Assembly: GCA_964569695.1 (NCBI GenBank)
Contig: CAZMUA010000001.1
Coordinates: 62,001-126,000 of the forward strand
Direction of reading: 5' to 3'
From: UBA8106 sp964569695
GTDB lineage: Bacteria > Acidobacteriota > Vicinamibacteria > Vicinamibacterales > UBA823
DNA length: 64,000 bases
Positions 16,782-25,260 of this stretch are shown here, in pieces; positions within the stretch are counted from its first letter, which is position 1; each line of letters begins with the position of its first letter. A program made the position numbers and the translations under genes. The notes beneath the pieces are model-generated. The model ran no database searches and had not been told where the DNA came from. It saw only the letters and a program-made list of their open reading frames with translations.

Positions 16782-17150
16782 ATGCCAACATTCTTAACCC
16801 ACGCGGAATATTGGCTTGCAGCCTTACTCTTGCTCTGGGGAGTATACGGCGTGCTGGCCAGTAACCACCTGCTGAGAAAATTAATGGCGATGAACATTAT
16901 GCAGGTGGGAGTAATTGTCTTTTTCATTGCTCTTGCTGCCAAGTCGGGGGCAACAGCACCGGTGGTAGTTGATGTTGATCAATCTGTTCAGGCGTCTGGT
17001 TACGTCAATCCACTACCTCATGCGTTGATGTTGACGGCTATTGTCGTGTCGGTCAGCACGACAGGGGTAGCCCTCGCGTTACTCATTCGCATACAACGTC
17101 GCTACGGCACGCTTCAAGAAACGACTTTGCTTGAGCGGCTCAAGCGATGA
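16782..17150 (+). CDS. mrpC: Na+/H+ antiporter subunit C (MrpC/MnhC, NuoK-like)
   Basis: A 122-residue, three-helix protein homologous to NuoK of complex I. The segment GVYGVLASNHLLRKLMAMNIMQ matches the first two helices of the family, and PHALMLTAIVVSVSTTGVAL is the MrpC version of the NuoK third helix. I start at the ATG at 16782, four bases after the mrpB stop; a longer reading overlapping mrpB lacks support. It is followed by mrpD with a four-base overlap. Confidence 0.92.
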   Translation: MPTFLTHAEYWLAALLLLWGVYGVLASNHLLRKLMAMNIMQVGVIVFFIALAAKSGATAPVVVDVDQSVQASGYVNPLPHALMLTAIVVSVSTTGVALALLIRIQRRYGTLQETTLLERLKR

Positions 17151-18616
17151 CGTCTCATCTCACTATTCTCGTCGTCGTGATCCCCTTAGCCTCTTCCTTG
17201 GTTATTCCGCTGGTAGGCCTTTTTTCGAGACGCGCTGTGCAACCGCTAGCACTTCTAGCGCACGTAGTTACACTTGGTCTCACTTTAGCAACGCTTGGCC
17301 GCGTCCTCGCGGAAGGGAGTTGGAGCTATCACCTTGGCGGCTGGATGCCGCCTTGGGGCATAGAGTATGTTGTCGATCCCCTCAGCGCTGGCATGGCAGT
17401 TTTAATCAGCGGGATGGCACTACTAACCATGGTGTATGCCGCCGGATGTCTGGACAAAAGGAACAGCCGGCATCCTGGTCTGAGCGAGGCGCTCTTCTTG
17501 CTACTTACTGCCGGGCTTCTCGGTATTGTCATGACGGGTGACATGTTTAACCTGTACGTCTTCCTTGAGATCTCGTCTATTGCCGCGTACGCGTTACTGA
17601 CTTCAGAAGAAGGTCCATCCCTCGTGGCGACGTTTCGCTACTTACTCGTGGGGACCATCGCGGCCTCACTCTATCTCTTGGGAACCGGATACCTTTATGC
17701 CTTAACCGGCACGTTAAACATGGCCGATCTCGGCGTGCGATTATCAGAGACCGGAGACTCAATGGCCGTGGTGGTGGGGGTCTCCCTCGTGGTGATCGGA
17801 CTAGCCGTGAAGGCGGCGGTATTTCCCCTGCATGGCTGGTTGCCCGACACGTATACTTACGCGCCGGTTGCAGTTGTGGGATTCATCGGAGCGGTTATGA
17901 CGAAAGTCAGCGCGTATGCTCTGTTTCGGATCCTCTTCTTTGTGCTTGATGCCCAAGCTGTCTCCGGGGCGGCCGTTACATGGCTTGGCTGGCTGGCCGT
18001 GGTGGCCGTTGTTGCCGGGTCCTGGATGGCGCTTGCGCAAACAGATGTCAGGCGCATGCTCGCCTACTCCAGCGTTGGTCAAATGGGGTTCATTGTAATA
18101 GGTTTTTCGCTCGGGAATGTTCCAGCCATGGTGGGCGGCCTGTTTCACTTGCTAAATCATGCTGTTATGAAGGGGTGCCTCTTTCTTGTGGCAGGCGGCG
18201 TCCGATGGCGAACAGGGGCAACCACCGTAAAGGCTTATGCCGGGATGGGGCGTCGCTTCCCATTGAGCATGGCAGCGTTTTTAGTGGCAGCCCTGTCCAT
18301 GATCGGTCTTCCACCGACTGCCGGTTTTTTTAGCAAGTGGTATCTACTAGTTGGGGCGTTTGAGGCACGAGCGTGGGTTGTCATTGCGGCGGTCATTGTT
18401 AGTAGTGCGCTGAGTGCGATTTATTTTTTTCGCGTTCTCGAGAAGACATTTTTTCATGCATCCGACGAGATCAACCCCGCATCTGAAGGCACCGAGCTGC
18501 CCGGTGTCATGGTCGGACCAGTGGTAATTCTGGCGGTGGTAGTGTTATTGCTCGGAATCCTAAACGAGCCAATCGTAACGCATTTCGTGATGCACGCACT
18601 GCCGCCGAATGTCTAG
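17147..18616 (+). CDS. mrpD: Antiporter subunit D, first NuoM/N-like subunit
   Basis: A 489-residue proton-translocating subunit with about 14 transmembrane helices. The key glutamate in helix 5 is Glu141 (NLYVFLEISS), and the helix-7 lysine is Lys222 (GLAVKAAVFPLHGWLPDTY). The second half-channel motif MTKVSAYALFRI is also intact. It is the most canonical MrpD/MbhH of the three in this operon. It overlaps mrpC and the next subunit, so stoichiometric coupling is likely. Confidence 0.93.
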   Translation: MTSHLTILVVVIPLASSLVIPLVGLFSRRAVQPLALLAHVVTLGLTLATLGRVLAEGSWSYHLGGWMPPWGIEYVVDPLSAGMAVLISGMALLTMVYAAGCLDKRNSRHPGLSEALFLLLTAGLLGIVMTGDMFNLYVFLEISSIAAYALLTSEEGPSLVATFRYLLVGTIAASLYLLGTGYLYALTGTLNMADLGVRLSETGDSMAVVVGVSLVVIGLAVKAAVFPLHGWLPDTYTYAPVAVVGFIGAVMTKVSAYALFRILFFVLDAQAVSGAAVTWLGWLAVVAVVAGSWMALAQTDVRRMLAYSSVGQMGFIVIGFSLGNVPAMVGGLFHLLNHAVMKGCLFLVAGGVRWRTGATTVKAYAGMGRRFPLSMAAFLVAALSMIGLPPTAGFFSKWYLLVGAFEARAWVVIAAVIVSSALSAIYFFRVLEKTFFHASDEINPASEGTELPGVMVGPVVILAVVVLLLGILNEPIVTHFVMHALPPNV

Positions 18617-20117
18617 CGTCATGGATCAATTACTCGATCAGCGACCGCTCATTGCAGTCATGATCTCGCTCGTGGCTGCCATAACAGTGCCACTGTTTAG
18701 TCGACAGCCAAACTGGCGCGAGGGCTGCACTTTACTGGCAGCAACGTTAAAGCTATTCGTAGTTGCCTCAATGTTATCCGCGGTGCTTGCCGGTGAAACA
18801 CCAAGCTCCGCATCAATCCTGTTGCCGCAGGGTCTATCTTTACATCTCCGGGCTGATCCACTTGGCCTGGTATTTGCCCTGACGGCTGCGACGCTCTGGG
18901 TGATGACCTCGTTGTACTCCATTGGATACATGCGCGCTAAGGATGCTCCACGCCAAACGGGGTACTATGCGGCCTTTGCCCTCTGTCTGTCAGCGACCAC
19001 AGGCCTTGCGTTTGCTGGCAATCTGCTGACATTCTTTGTGTTCTACGAAGTTCTGACCTTGTCCACGTACCCTCTAGTTGTGCACACTCGAACGGCGGAA
19101 GCGCGGGCAGCAGGTCGTCGTTACCTCGTGTATACAATCGCCGGCGGACAGCTTCTACTGGCGGCCATTGTGTGGACGCAAGTCGTCGCGCCAGGCTCGG
19201 AGTTTGTGCCAGGGGGGTTCTTAGCTGGGCGCACCAGTGATGTCGCAATGGCAGTGGGGTTTGCAGCGTTCATGCTCGGACTAGGTGTTAAGGCCGCTCT
19301 CATGCCACTGCACGGATGGTTGCCGGCGGCAATGGCCGCGCCGACGCCGGTTAGTGCTCTGCTACACGCCGTGGCGGTTGTCAAAGCTGGCGCCTTCGGT
19401 GTGGTGCGAGTTACGGGGTTTGTTTTTGGTGTCGACGTGCTGCGAGCCATCAACGCGGATATTGTACTGGCCGTTGTTGCGAGTGTGACGATTGTAGTCG
19501 CGTCGATACGGGCTCTTGGTGAACGTAACCTCAAACGACGGCTCGCCTATTCGACCATCGGACAGCTCTCTTACATTGTGCTCGGTTCGGCACTCGGCAC
19601 CGTGGCTGCACTCGCAGGCGCGATTTTTCACATTGCGGCGCACGCGTTTATGAAAATCGCCTTGTTTTTTTGTGCTGGTGCGATCCATGTTCAAGTGCAA
19701 CGGGACAACGTTGACGAACTCGACGGACTCGGGAAGCAAATGCCGGTTACGCTAGGCGCGTTTATGATTGGCGCTTGCGGACTCGCCGGGATTCCTCTAT
19801 TAGCTGGATTCATCGGGAAGTGGCAAATTGGGGTTGGTGCCGTCGAGGCAGGATACCCCGTCTTTGTGGTGGTCCTAGTTGTGAGCGGACTCTTTAACAT
19901 TGCATATTTCTTCCCGATAATTTCTGATGCGTTCTTAAAGTCTTCTCCCGTCGTTGGGACGGATGCTCGGCCGATGATCACTGCCCCATTTGTGTTTTCG
20001 GCCGGCATCGCAATCATGCTTGGCCTGTTTCCGGATGCCGGATTTCATTTCTATTCACTGGCCAGACTCGCTGCGTCCACAATCGTGATGGGTCCTAACG
20101 GTGGAGGCTTGCCGTGA
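18609..20117 (+). CDS. Second NuoL/M/N-like proton-translocating antiporter subunit
   Basis: A 502-residue, about 14-helix protein overlapping the first mrpD by eight bases. Glu147 (FFVFYEVLTL) and Lys228 (GLGVKAALMPLHGWLP) are the expected helix-5 and helix-7 charges. It belongs to the same superfamily as MrpA N-terminal domain, MrpD and NuoM, and may replace the NuoL-like half of MrpA in this split complex. A conserved AAPTPVSALLHAVAVVKAG segment supports membership of the proton-pumping family. Confidence 0.9.
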   Translation: MSSVMDQLLDQRPLIAVMISLVAAITVPLFSRQPNWREGCTLLAATLKLFVVASMLSAVLAGETPSSASILLPQGLSLHLRADPLGLVFALTAATLWVMTSLYSIGYMRAKDAPRQTGYYAAFALCLSATTGLAFAGNLLTFFVFYEVLTLSTYPLVVHTRTAEARAAGRRYLVYTIAGGQLLLAAIVWTQVVAPGSEFVPGGFLAGRTSDVAMAVGFAAFMLGLGVKAALMPLHGWLPAAMAAPTPVSALLHAVAVVKAGAFGVVRVTGFVFGVDVLRAINADIVLAVVASVTIVVASIRALGERNLKRRLAYSTIGQLSYIVLGSALGTVAALAGAIFHIAAHAFMKIALFFCAGAIHVQVQRDNVDELDGLGKQMPVTLGAFMIGACGLAGIPLLAGFIGKWQIGVGAVEAGYPVFVVVLVVSGLFNIAYFFPIISDAFLKSSPVVGTDARPMITAPFVFSAGIAIMLGLFPDAGFHFYSLARLAASTIVMGPNGGGLP

Positions 20118-20341
20118 CGCCTCGAAGCAGCTTAAAGATAGTTGTGTTGGTAGGCGCGCTTAGCGTATTGCTTGAGATGTTCTTGAGGTATGAGGGGTAT
20201 GGCCCCTGGTGGCATGTCCTGCCCGGTTTCGATCTGGCCTTTGGACTCATCGGCTGTGTGGTGCTGGTGTTGGCGGCTAAGGCGATCGGTCAGATTTGGT
20301 TACAGCGTCCCGAAACCGATAACGACAAGGGCGCGATGTGA
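20114..20341 (+). CDS. Small two-helix membrane protein of the antiporter operon
   Basis: Seventy-five residues with two hydrophobic segments (about 7-20 and 38-58). I do not recognise a named family. It overlaps its neighbours by four bases on each side, so it is almost certainly a genuine, coupled member of the operon and probably an accessory subunit of the complex. The C-terminus is polar and acidic. Confidence 0.75.
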   Translation: MTPRSSLKIVVLVGALSVLLEMFLRYEGYGPWWHVLPGFDLAFGLIGCVVLVLAAKAIGQIWLQRPETDNDKGAM

Positions 20342-22080
20342 CTATCCATCCAGCGCTTCTCCTTGTTTTTGCCGCTGCTGTAGCTGCGACGATTCGCCGA
20401 TCGAGCGTACGGTCTGTCATTCTGCTAGTGGGTGCTGTGACGAGCCTAGTCTCGTGCGTCGCGCTCACACCAGGCGTCGCGCGCTCCTTCGTCTTCACGG
20501 CCCACCGCGTCGATCTGTTGCGCGTCGATCCGCTCAGTCAAGTCTTTGGCTTAATTTTTACACTCATTACAGCCATCGGATTCGTGTATGCCTTACACAT
20601 ACGCAGTCGAAGTGAACAGGTTGCAACGGCACTCTATGCCGCCGGGGCACTCGGCGTAGTCTACGCGGGTGATTGGATCACGCTATTTGTTAGTTGGGAA
20701 TTCATGAGCATCACGTCGCTAATTGTGATTTGGTCGAGTGACCACGAGCGTGCGCGTGCGGCCGGCTTTCGGTACCTGCTCGTGCATATCGCAGGAGGAT
20801 CGTTACTGTTCATAGGACTGATGCTCCTGTCGTCGAGTGGTGCGGGTCTTGGGGTTGTGGGCCTGCTTGCGCCTGATATTGGACCAGCCTTCTGGTTAAT
20901 TCTCGCTGGCATCTGTATCAATGCGGCGATTCCGCCGGTCCATGCATGGCTCACGGATGCATATCCGGAAGCGTCCGTGACTGGGATGGTCTTCCTGAGT
21001 GCGCTCACGACAAAGACGGCCGTCTACGTTCTAATCCGGGTCTTTCCAGGTACGGAGGTGCTTGTGTGGCTAGGTGCTGCCGCCGCCGTGTACGGCGGTT
21101 TCTATGCCGTCTTGGAAAATGACATCCGGCGGTTGTTGGCGTATCACATTGTCAGTCAAGTGGGCTTCATGGTGGCCGGCGTTGGAATGGGGTCCGCCCT
21201 CGCCCTGAACGGCGCCGCGGCCCACGCGTTTTCACACGTTCTATACAAAGCGCTCTTGATTATGAGTTTGGGCGCGGTGATTCAAGCAACCGGCAAACGA
21301 AAGCTCACCGAACTTGGTGGGGTGGGGCGGTCGATGCCAATCGTTGTTGGATTGTTTTTCGTTGGAGCCTTTGCCATCTCAGGGGTCCCGTTGTTTAATG
21401 GCTTTATTAGTAAGTCAATGATTGTTGCGGCAGCGACGGAATTGAAACTCTTCACTCCGGAGCTGTTATTAACACTCGCGACGGTCGGCACGGTGCTTCA
21501 TACCTGTCTAAAGTTGCCCTACTTCACCTTTTTTGGGCCCGACTGCGGTGTTAAATCTGGTCACCTGCCCAGGAACATGCTCGTTGCGATGACGATGGCG
21601 GCCGCATGTTGCATCGCTCTTGGCGTTCAGCCAGAGTGGCTTTATCGCTGGTTACCATTGCAGCCGGTTATGTACTCCCCCTATACGAGTGATCACGTGC
21701 TGTCGTCGGTGCAGTTGATCCTCGGAACAGGAGTCGGGTTCTGTTTGTTATTCGTAAAGCTCGGCGGGACCCCCACAATTACGCTCGACACAGACCAGCT
21801 GTGGCGCCGACCCGTCTGGCTTGCGGTCAACCGCCTTACGGGTGGGCTTGATCTGGTTCGAGGGAGTGCCCAAGCTATTGGTTTTAGGATCCGAAATACG
21901 CTGCTACCGTATGCCGGGAATCCCCTATTACTTCTCGCTCCGAGCGGCTTTACTCCAACCGGTTTCGATCGCGAAAGGTACGACGCGGATCGCTATCGGT
22001 TCCCGATAGCTGTAACCGTTTTTTGGGTCACGGCGACGCTAGTCGCGCTCATTCTGTTCGCTTGGATCACTGTAAATTGA
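20338..22080 (+). CDS. Third NuoL/M/N-like antiporter subunit, lacking the helix-7 lysine
   Basis: A 580-residue membrane protein of the MrpD/NuoM superfamily with a longer C-terminal extension (from about 480) that contains a final transmembrane helix. Glu121 (LFVSWEFMSI) and Lys226 (SALTTKTAVYVLIR) are kept, but the helix-7 lysine is replaced: the segment reads GICINAAIPPVHAWL with Asn195 at that place. This may change proton transfer in this subunit. It is the last gene of the operon and ends 38 bp from the convergent helicase gene. Confidence 0.88.
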   Translation: MTIHPALLLVFAAAVAATIRRSSVRSVILLVGAVTSLVSCVALTPGVARSFVFTAHRVDLLRVDPLSQVFGLIFTLITAIGFVYALHIRSRSEQVATALYAAGALGVVYAGDWITLFVSWEFMSITSLIVIWSSDHERARAAGFRYLLVHIAGGSLLFIGLMLLSSSGAGLGVVGLLAPDIGPAFWLILAGICINAAIPPVHAWLTDAYPEASVTGMVFLSALTTKTAVYVLIRVFPGTEVLVWLGAAAAVYGGFYAVLENDIRRLLAYHIVSQVGFMVAGVGMGSALALNGAAAHAFSHVLYKALLIMSLGAVIQATGKRKLTELGGVGRSMPIVVGLFFVGAFAISGVPLFNGFISKSMIVAAATELKLFTPELLLTLATVGTVLHTCLKLPYFTFFGPDCGVKSGHLPRNMLVAMTMAAACCIALGVQPEWLYRWLPLQPVMYSPYTSDHVLSSVQLILGTGVGFCLLFVKLGGTPTITLDTDQLWRRPVWLAVNRLTGGLDLVRGSAQAIGFRIRNTLLPYAGNPLLLLAPSGFTPTGFDRERYDADRYRFPIAVTVFWVTATLVALILFAWITVN

Positions 22081-22118
22081 CACGGCAGACCGCACCTAGG
22101 ATTCTGCACAGTCAACTC

Positions 22119-24383
22119 CTAGGCCAAGGTCAGCTTGGCATGTTTGGCATGTAGTTTTTTCTGTCCAACGGTCGCAAACCGCACGGTGAGTTTTGCGTCG
22201 TCGGCGAGCGCTTCCACGGCGATGATGGTGCCCACGCCGAATAGTGGGTGTCGAACACGCACACCCGGGCCGATGGTCGTCATGGATTGGTCTTCATCCT
22301 CATAGGAATAGGTTGGTTCGTACCCGTCACGTGATGCACGTGTGCGACCACCACGACGCCCATAGGCCGAGGGATCACTTTGGAATTCTGCGGACGGTGC
22401 ACGCCCGAGTCGGTCGACCAGGGCCTCGGGAAGTTCGTCAAGGAAACGGGACGGCTCAGTGCCTTGATATTCGCCAAAGAGGCGTCGACGGGCAGCGCCA
22501 GTGAATACCAGCTTGGATTGTGCGCGCGTCATTCCCACATAACACAAGCGACGTTCCTCTTCGACCTCGTCGTCGTTGTCCCTCGACCGTGAGTGTGGAA
22601 ACAATTCTTCTTCCATGCCCGCCATGATAACCATCGGAAACTCAAGACCTTTCGCGGCATGCATGGTCATCAGCGAGATACTGGCATTCTGGGCGCCTTG
22701 GACCTCGTCAGTCTCTGAGCGCAACGATAATTGATCGACGAAACCGGTGAATGTCGGTTCGGACTCCCGCGCCTCGTAGTCACGCGCGCCGTTTACCAGC
22801 TGAGCCAGGTTTTCAAGGCGACCTGCTGCCTCCTCGCTCTGTTCGTCGTGGAGCGACCGTGTATATCCGGTCTGGTCGAGGGTTCTTTCGACCATGTCAG
22901 AAACAGAAGTGGATTCCTGCGTAGCCACTTCCGCGAGTGTGACAATGAGCGATCGGAACACCAACAACGACTTGACCGCCCGTGTTGAGAGCAACTGTTC
23001 ATCCACTGCACGTTCGATGCGTCGCCATAAGGAATTTGGAAGCTTGTCGACGGAGCCTGCCGATCTCGGGAGGCTGGGGACTCCCTCTGGATTGGCTGGG
23101 AGTTCAATTAACGGAAGTTCCTCCAGCACGCGTTTGCCGATGCCGCGCCTTGGGGTGTTGATAACCCGACGCACACTAACATCGTCATGCGGATTCAACG
23201 CCAACCTAAGATATGCCAACGCATCTTTAATCTCTTTACGGGCGGCGAAACGGACGCCGCCGATGATTTGGTATCCCACACCTTCACGAAATAAAGCATC
23301 TTCAAGCACGCGTGATTGGGCATTGGTCCGGTAGAGGACGGCGGCGGACCTCTCCGAATCTTCAGTCGTGAATTCCCGCAAGGCCTTAGTGATAAAGTCA
23401 GCCTCCTCCAGCTCGTCATTCGCGTGGTAATAGATAATTTTGGTGCCACCGGCCTGATCCGTCCACAAGCGTTTCTCTTTGCGATTTCGGTTGTGTTGAA
23501 TGACTGCGGACGCGGCATCCAGAATGATCGACGTTGATCGGTAATTACGTTCCAACCGCACCATCGTGGTTTCGGAAAAATCGTTTTCGAAATCCATAAT
23601 GTTCCGCAGATCGGCCCCACGCCACTTATAAATTGACTGGTCGGGATCGCCAACCACGCAAAGGTTGCGATGACTTTTTGCGAGGTACTGGATGAGAAGA
23701 TACTGCGGTCGATTCGTATCCTGATATTCGTCGACAAGGATAAACCGGAACCGGTCAGAATAGCGCAAGCGTACGGGCTCGACCGTTTCGAACAGCTCAA
23801 CTGTTTTGAGGAGCAAATCGTCAAAGTCGAGTGCCTTTGCATTGATCAGTGACTGGCGGTACCGTTCGTACACTTGAGCGACACGATCGTCTTGCGGACC
23901 CCAGCCGGTCGACTCTAGTTCTTCCGGACCCAACATTTTGTTTTTGGCCGCGCTGATTCGACTAAGCACCACCTTGGGTGGCAAGAGATCGTCGTCCAGG
24001 CCCATGTCGCGAATCACTTGCCGCACGAGATCCAACTGATCTTTGGCGTCGTAGATTACAAAATCCCGCGAGAGGCCGAGCGCGGGCGCCTCGCGGCGGA
24101 GCACACGTGCACAAAGCGAATGAAACGTTGAAATCCACAGCCTGTCGTGGGTCGTTCCGAGTAAGCTCTCCACCCGGTCCCGCATTTCTTGGGCAGCTTT
24201 ATTGGTAAACGTCACTGCGAGGATCTGTTCCGGCTTGGCGTGACCGTCACCTATCAGGTACGCGATACGGGACGCGATGACGCGCGTTTTGCCTGACCCG
24301 GCGCCCGCTAAAATGAGTAACGGGCCGTTAATCTTTAGGACGGCGTCGCGTTGTTCCGGATTGAGTTGTTCCAGGAAATCCAT
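22119..24383 (-). CDS. pcrA: ATP-dependent DNA helicase, PcrA/UvrD family
   Basis: Superfamily 1A 3'-5' helicase for nucleotide excision and mismatch repair and for removing recombination or transcription complexes. The 754 residues contain Walker A AGAGSGKTR (26-34), motif II DEYQDTN, motif III GDPDQSIYKWRGA, motif IV NYRS and motif VI CYVGMTRAQ. The C-terminal 60 residues form the Tudor-like RNA-polymerase-interacting domain (VRHPLFGVGTIIAVE) seen in PcrA and UvrD. The domain order matches PcrA closely. It is convergent with the antiporter operon. Confidence 0.95.
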   Translation of the reverse strand: MDFLEQLNPEQRDAVLKINGPLLILAGAGSGKTRVIASRIAYLIGDGHAKPEQILAVTFTNKAAQEMRDRVESLLGTTHDRLWISTFHSLCARVLRREAPALGLSRDFVIYDAKDQLDLVRQVIRDMGLDDDLLPPKVVLSRISAAKNKMLGPEELESTGWGPQDDRVAQVYERYRQSLINAKALDFDDLLLKTVELFETVEPVRLRYSDRFRFILVDEYQDTNRPQYLLIQYLAKSHRNLCVVGDPDQSIYKWRGADLRNIMDFENDFSETTMVRLERNYRSTSIILDAASAVIQHNRNRKEKRLWTDQAGGTKIIYYHANDELEEADFITKALREFTTEDSERSAAVLYRTNAQSRVLEDALFREGVGYQIIGGVRFAARKEIKDALAYLRLALNPHDDVSVRRVINTPRRGIGKRVLEELPLIELPANPEGVPSLPRSAGSVDKLPNSLWRRIERAVDEQLLSTRAVKSLLVFRSLIVTLAEVATQESTSVSDMVERTLDQTGYTRSLHDEQSEEAAGRLENLAQLVNGARDYEARESEPTFTGFVDQLSLRSETDEVQGAQNASISLMTMHAAKGLEFPMVIMAGMEEELFPHSRSRDNDDEVEEERRLCYVGMTRAQSKLVFTGAARRRLFGEYQGTEPSRFLDELPEALVDRLGRAPSAEFQSDPSAYGRRGGRTRASRDGYEPTYSYEDEDQSMTTIGPGVRVRHPLFGVGTIIAVEALADDAKLTVRFATVGQKKLHAKHAKLTLA

Positions 24384-24438
24384 CGTCTAAAGCAGCACCT
24401 TTGTAGTGTTAGCCGGCACGACTTTGTGAAGTCTGATG

Positions 24439-24471
24439 CGCGGCGTGTTTCCAATTAATGCTAACGCCGCG
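24439..24471 (-). terminator. Hairpin between the reductase and helicase genes
   Basis: CGCGGCGT (24439-24446) and ACGCCGCG (24464-24471) form an 8-bp GC-rich stem with a 17-nt loop, 28 bases after the reductase stop when read on the minus strand. There is no T run after it, so intrinsic termination is uncertain; it could instead protect the 3' end or lie in the helicase leader. Confidence 0.3.
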
Positions 24472-24498
24472 GGAAATGAATTATTTATTCGAGGCAAT

Positions 24499-25254
24499 TC
24501 ACAACTTCAATGCAGTGCGTAGTTCAGCTGCCGTCAACCCTTTAACGTAGACATCGGTGCCACGGTCAAATTCTTTTGCCCGATCCAGGCCTCCCACAAT
24601 CACCGGATCGAAACCGATATCTGTAACCAATTGCGAGGCAATGGCGACACCTGCCGCATCATCACCCGCTATCGGGACGCCGATGAGGTCCCCATCGCGA
24701 AAGGCTTCCTCGCCAACTTCTATCCAGCTAATTGCATTAAAGGCGCGAACTAATCGCACCCCCGGAAGATATTCTGCGGAAGCCACGCCTGTCCCTTTGG
24801 CAATTGCCTCATCAGCCATGGGTCCATCTCGATCAGCCCGAGGATTGCCGCAGTCAATCACCACTTTATCCTGCATCAGGTGTGCGTAGTCCTCACCCAC
24901 TTGTGGCAAGGCGTGATAGGGCACGGCTATGAACACCACGTCGCCAAACGCTGCTGCCTCAGCCGGAAACCCGGCGCTGGCATTTTCCCCTGCCTGTTTG
25001 ATCAAGTCTGTTAATTCGTCTGGGTGGCGTGACGAAAAGAGAACCTGGTGACCTGCTTCAGCCCAGCGAATTCCAATGGCTCCACCGATTCGCCCCGAAC
25101 CAATGATGCCAATTTTCATTTCCTGTGACGTCTGGGCGTAACTACGATGTGTGAGTAAAGCCGGACCGATTCCTAAACACGAGCCTGCGATCAGCAGACG
25201 CTTGTTAAAATCACGCCTTGAAAGACTTGGAGGTGTATTCGATTTTCTTTTCAT
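24499..25254 (-). CDS. NADP/F420-type oxidoreductase with Tat signal peptide
   Basis: A 251-residue protein whose body is a Rossmann fold of the NADPH-dependent F420 reductase/ProC-like family, beginning MKIGIIGSGRIGGAIG with the dinucleotide GxGxxG motif. It is preceded by about 45 residues with a twin-arginine motif SRRDFNKRL, a hydrophobic stretch and an AQT cleavage-like site, so the folded protein may be exported by Tat. An internal start at the KIGIIG methionine (near 25119) would give a cytoplasmic form. The substrate is unknown; family members reduce F420 or related cofactors, and others act on different substrates. It is five bases from the glmS stop on the same strand. Confidence 0.8.
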   Translation of the reverse strand: MKRKSNTPPSLSRRDFNKRLLIAGSCLGIGPALLTHRSYAQTSQEMKIGIIGSGRIGGAIGIRWAEAGHQVLFSSRHPDELTDLIKQAGENASAGFPAEAAAFGDVVFIAVPYHALPQVGEDYAHLMQDKVVIDCGNPRADRDGPMADEAIAKGTGVASAEYLPGVRLVRAFNAISWIEVGEEAFRDGDLIGVPIAGDDAAGVAIASQLVTDIGFDPVIVGGLDRAKEFDRGTDVYVKGLTAAELRTALKL

Positions 25255-25260
25255 TTTTTG

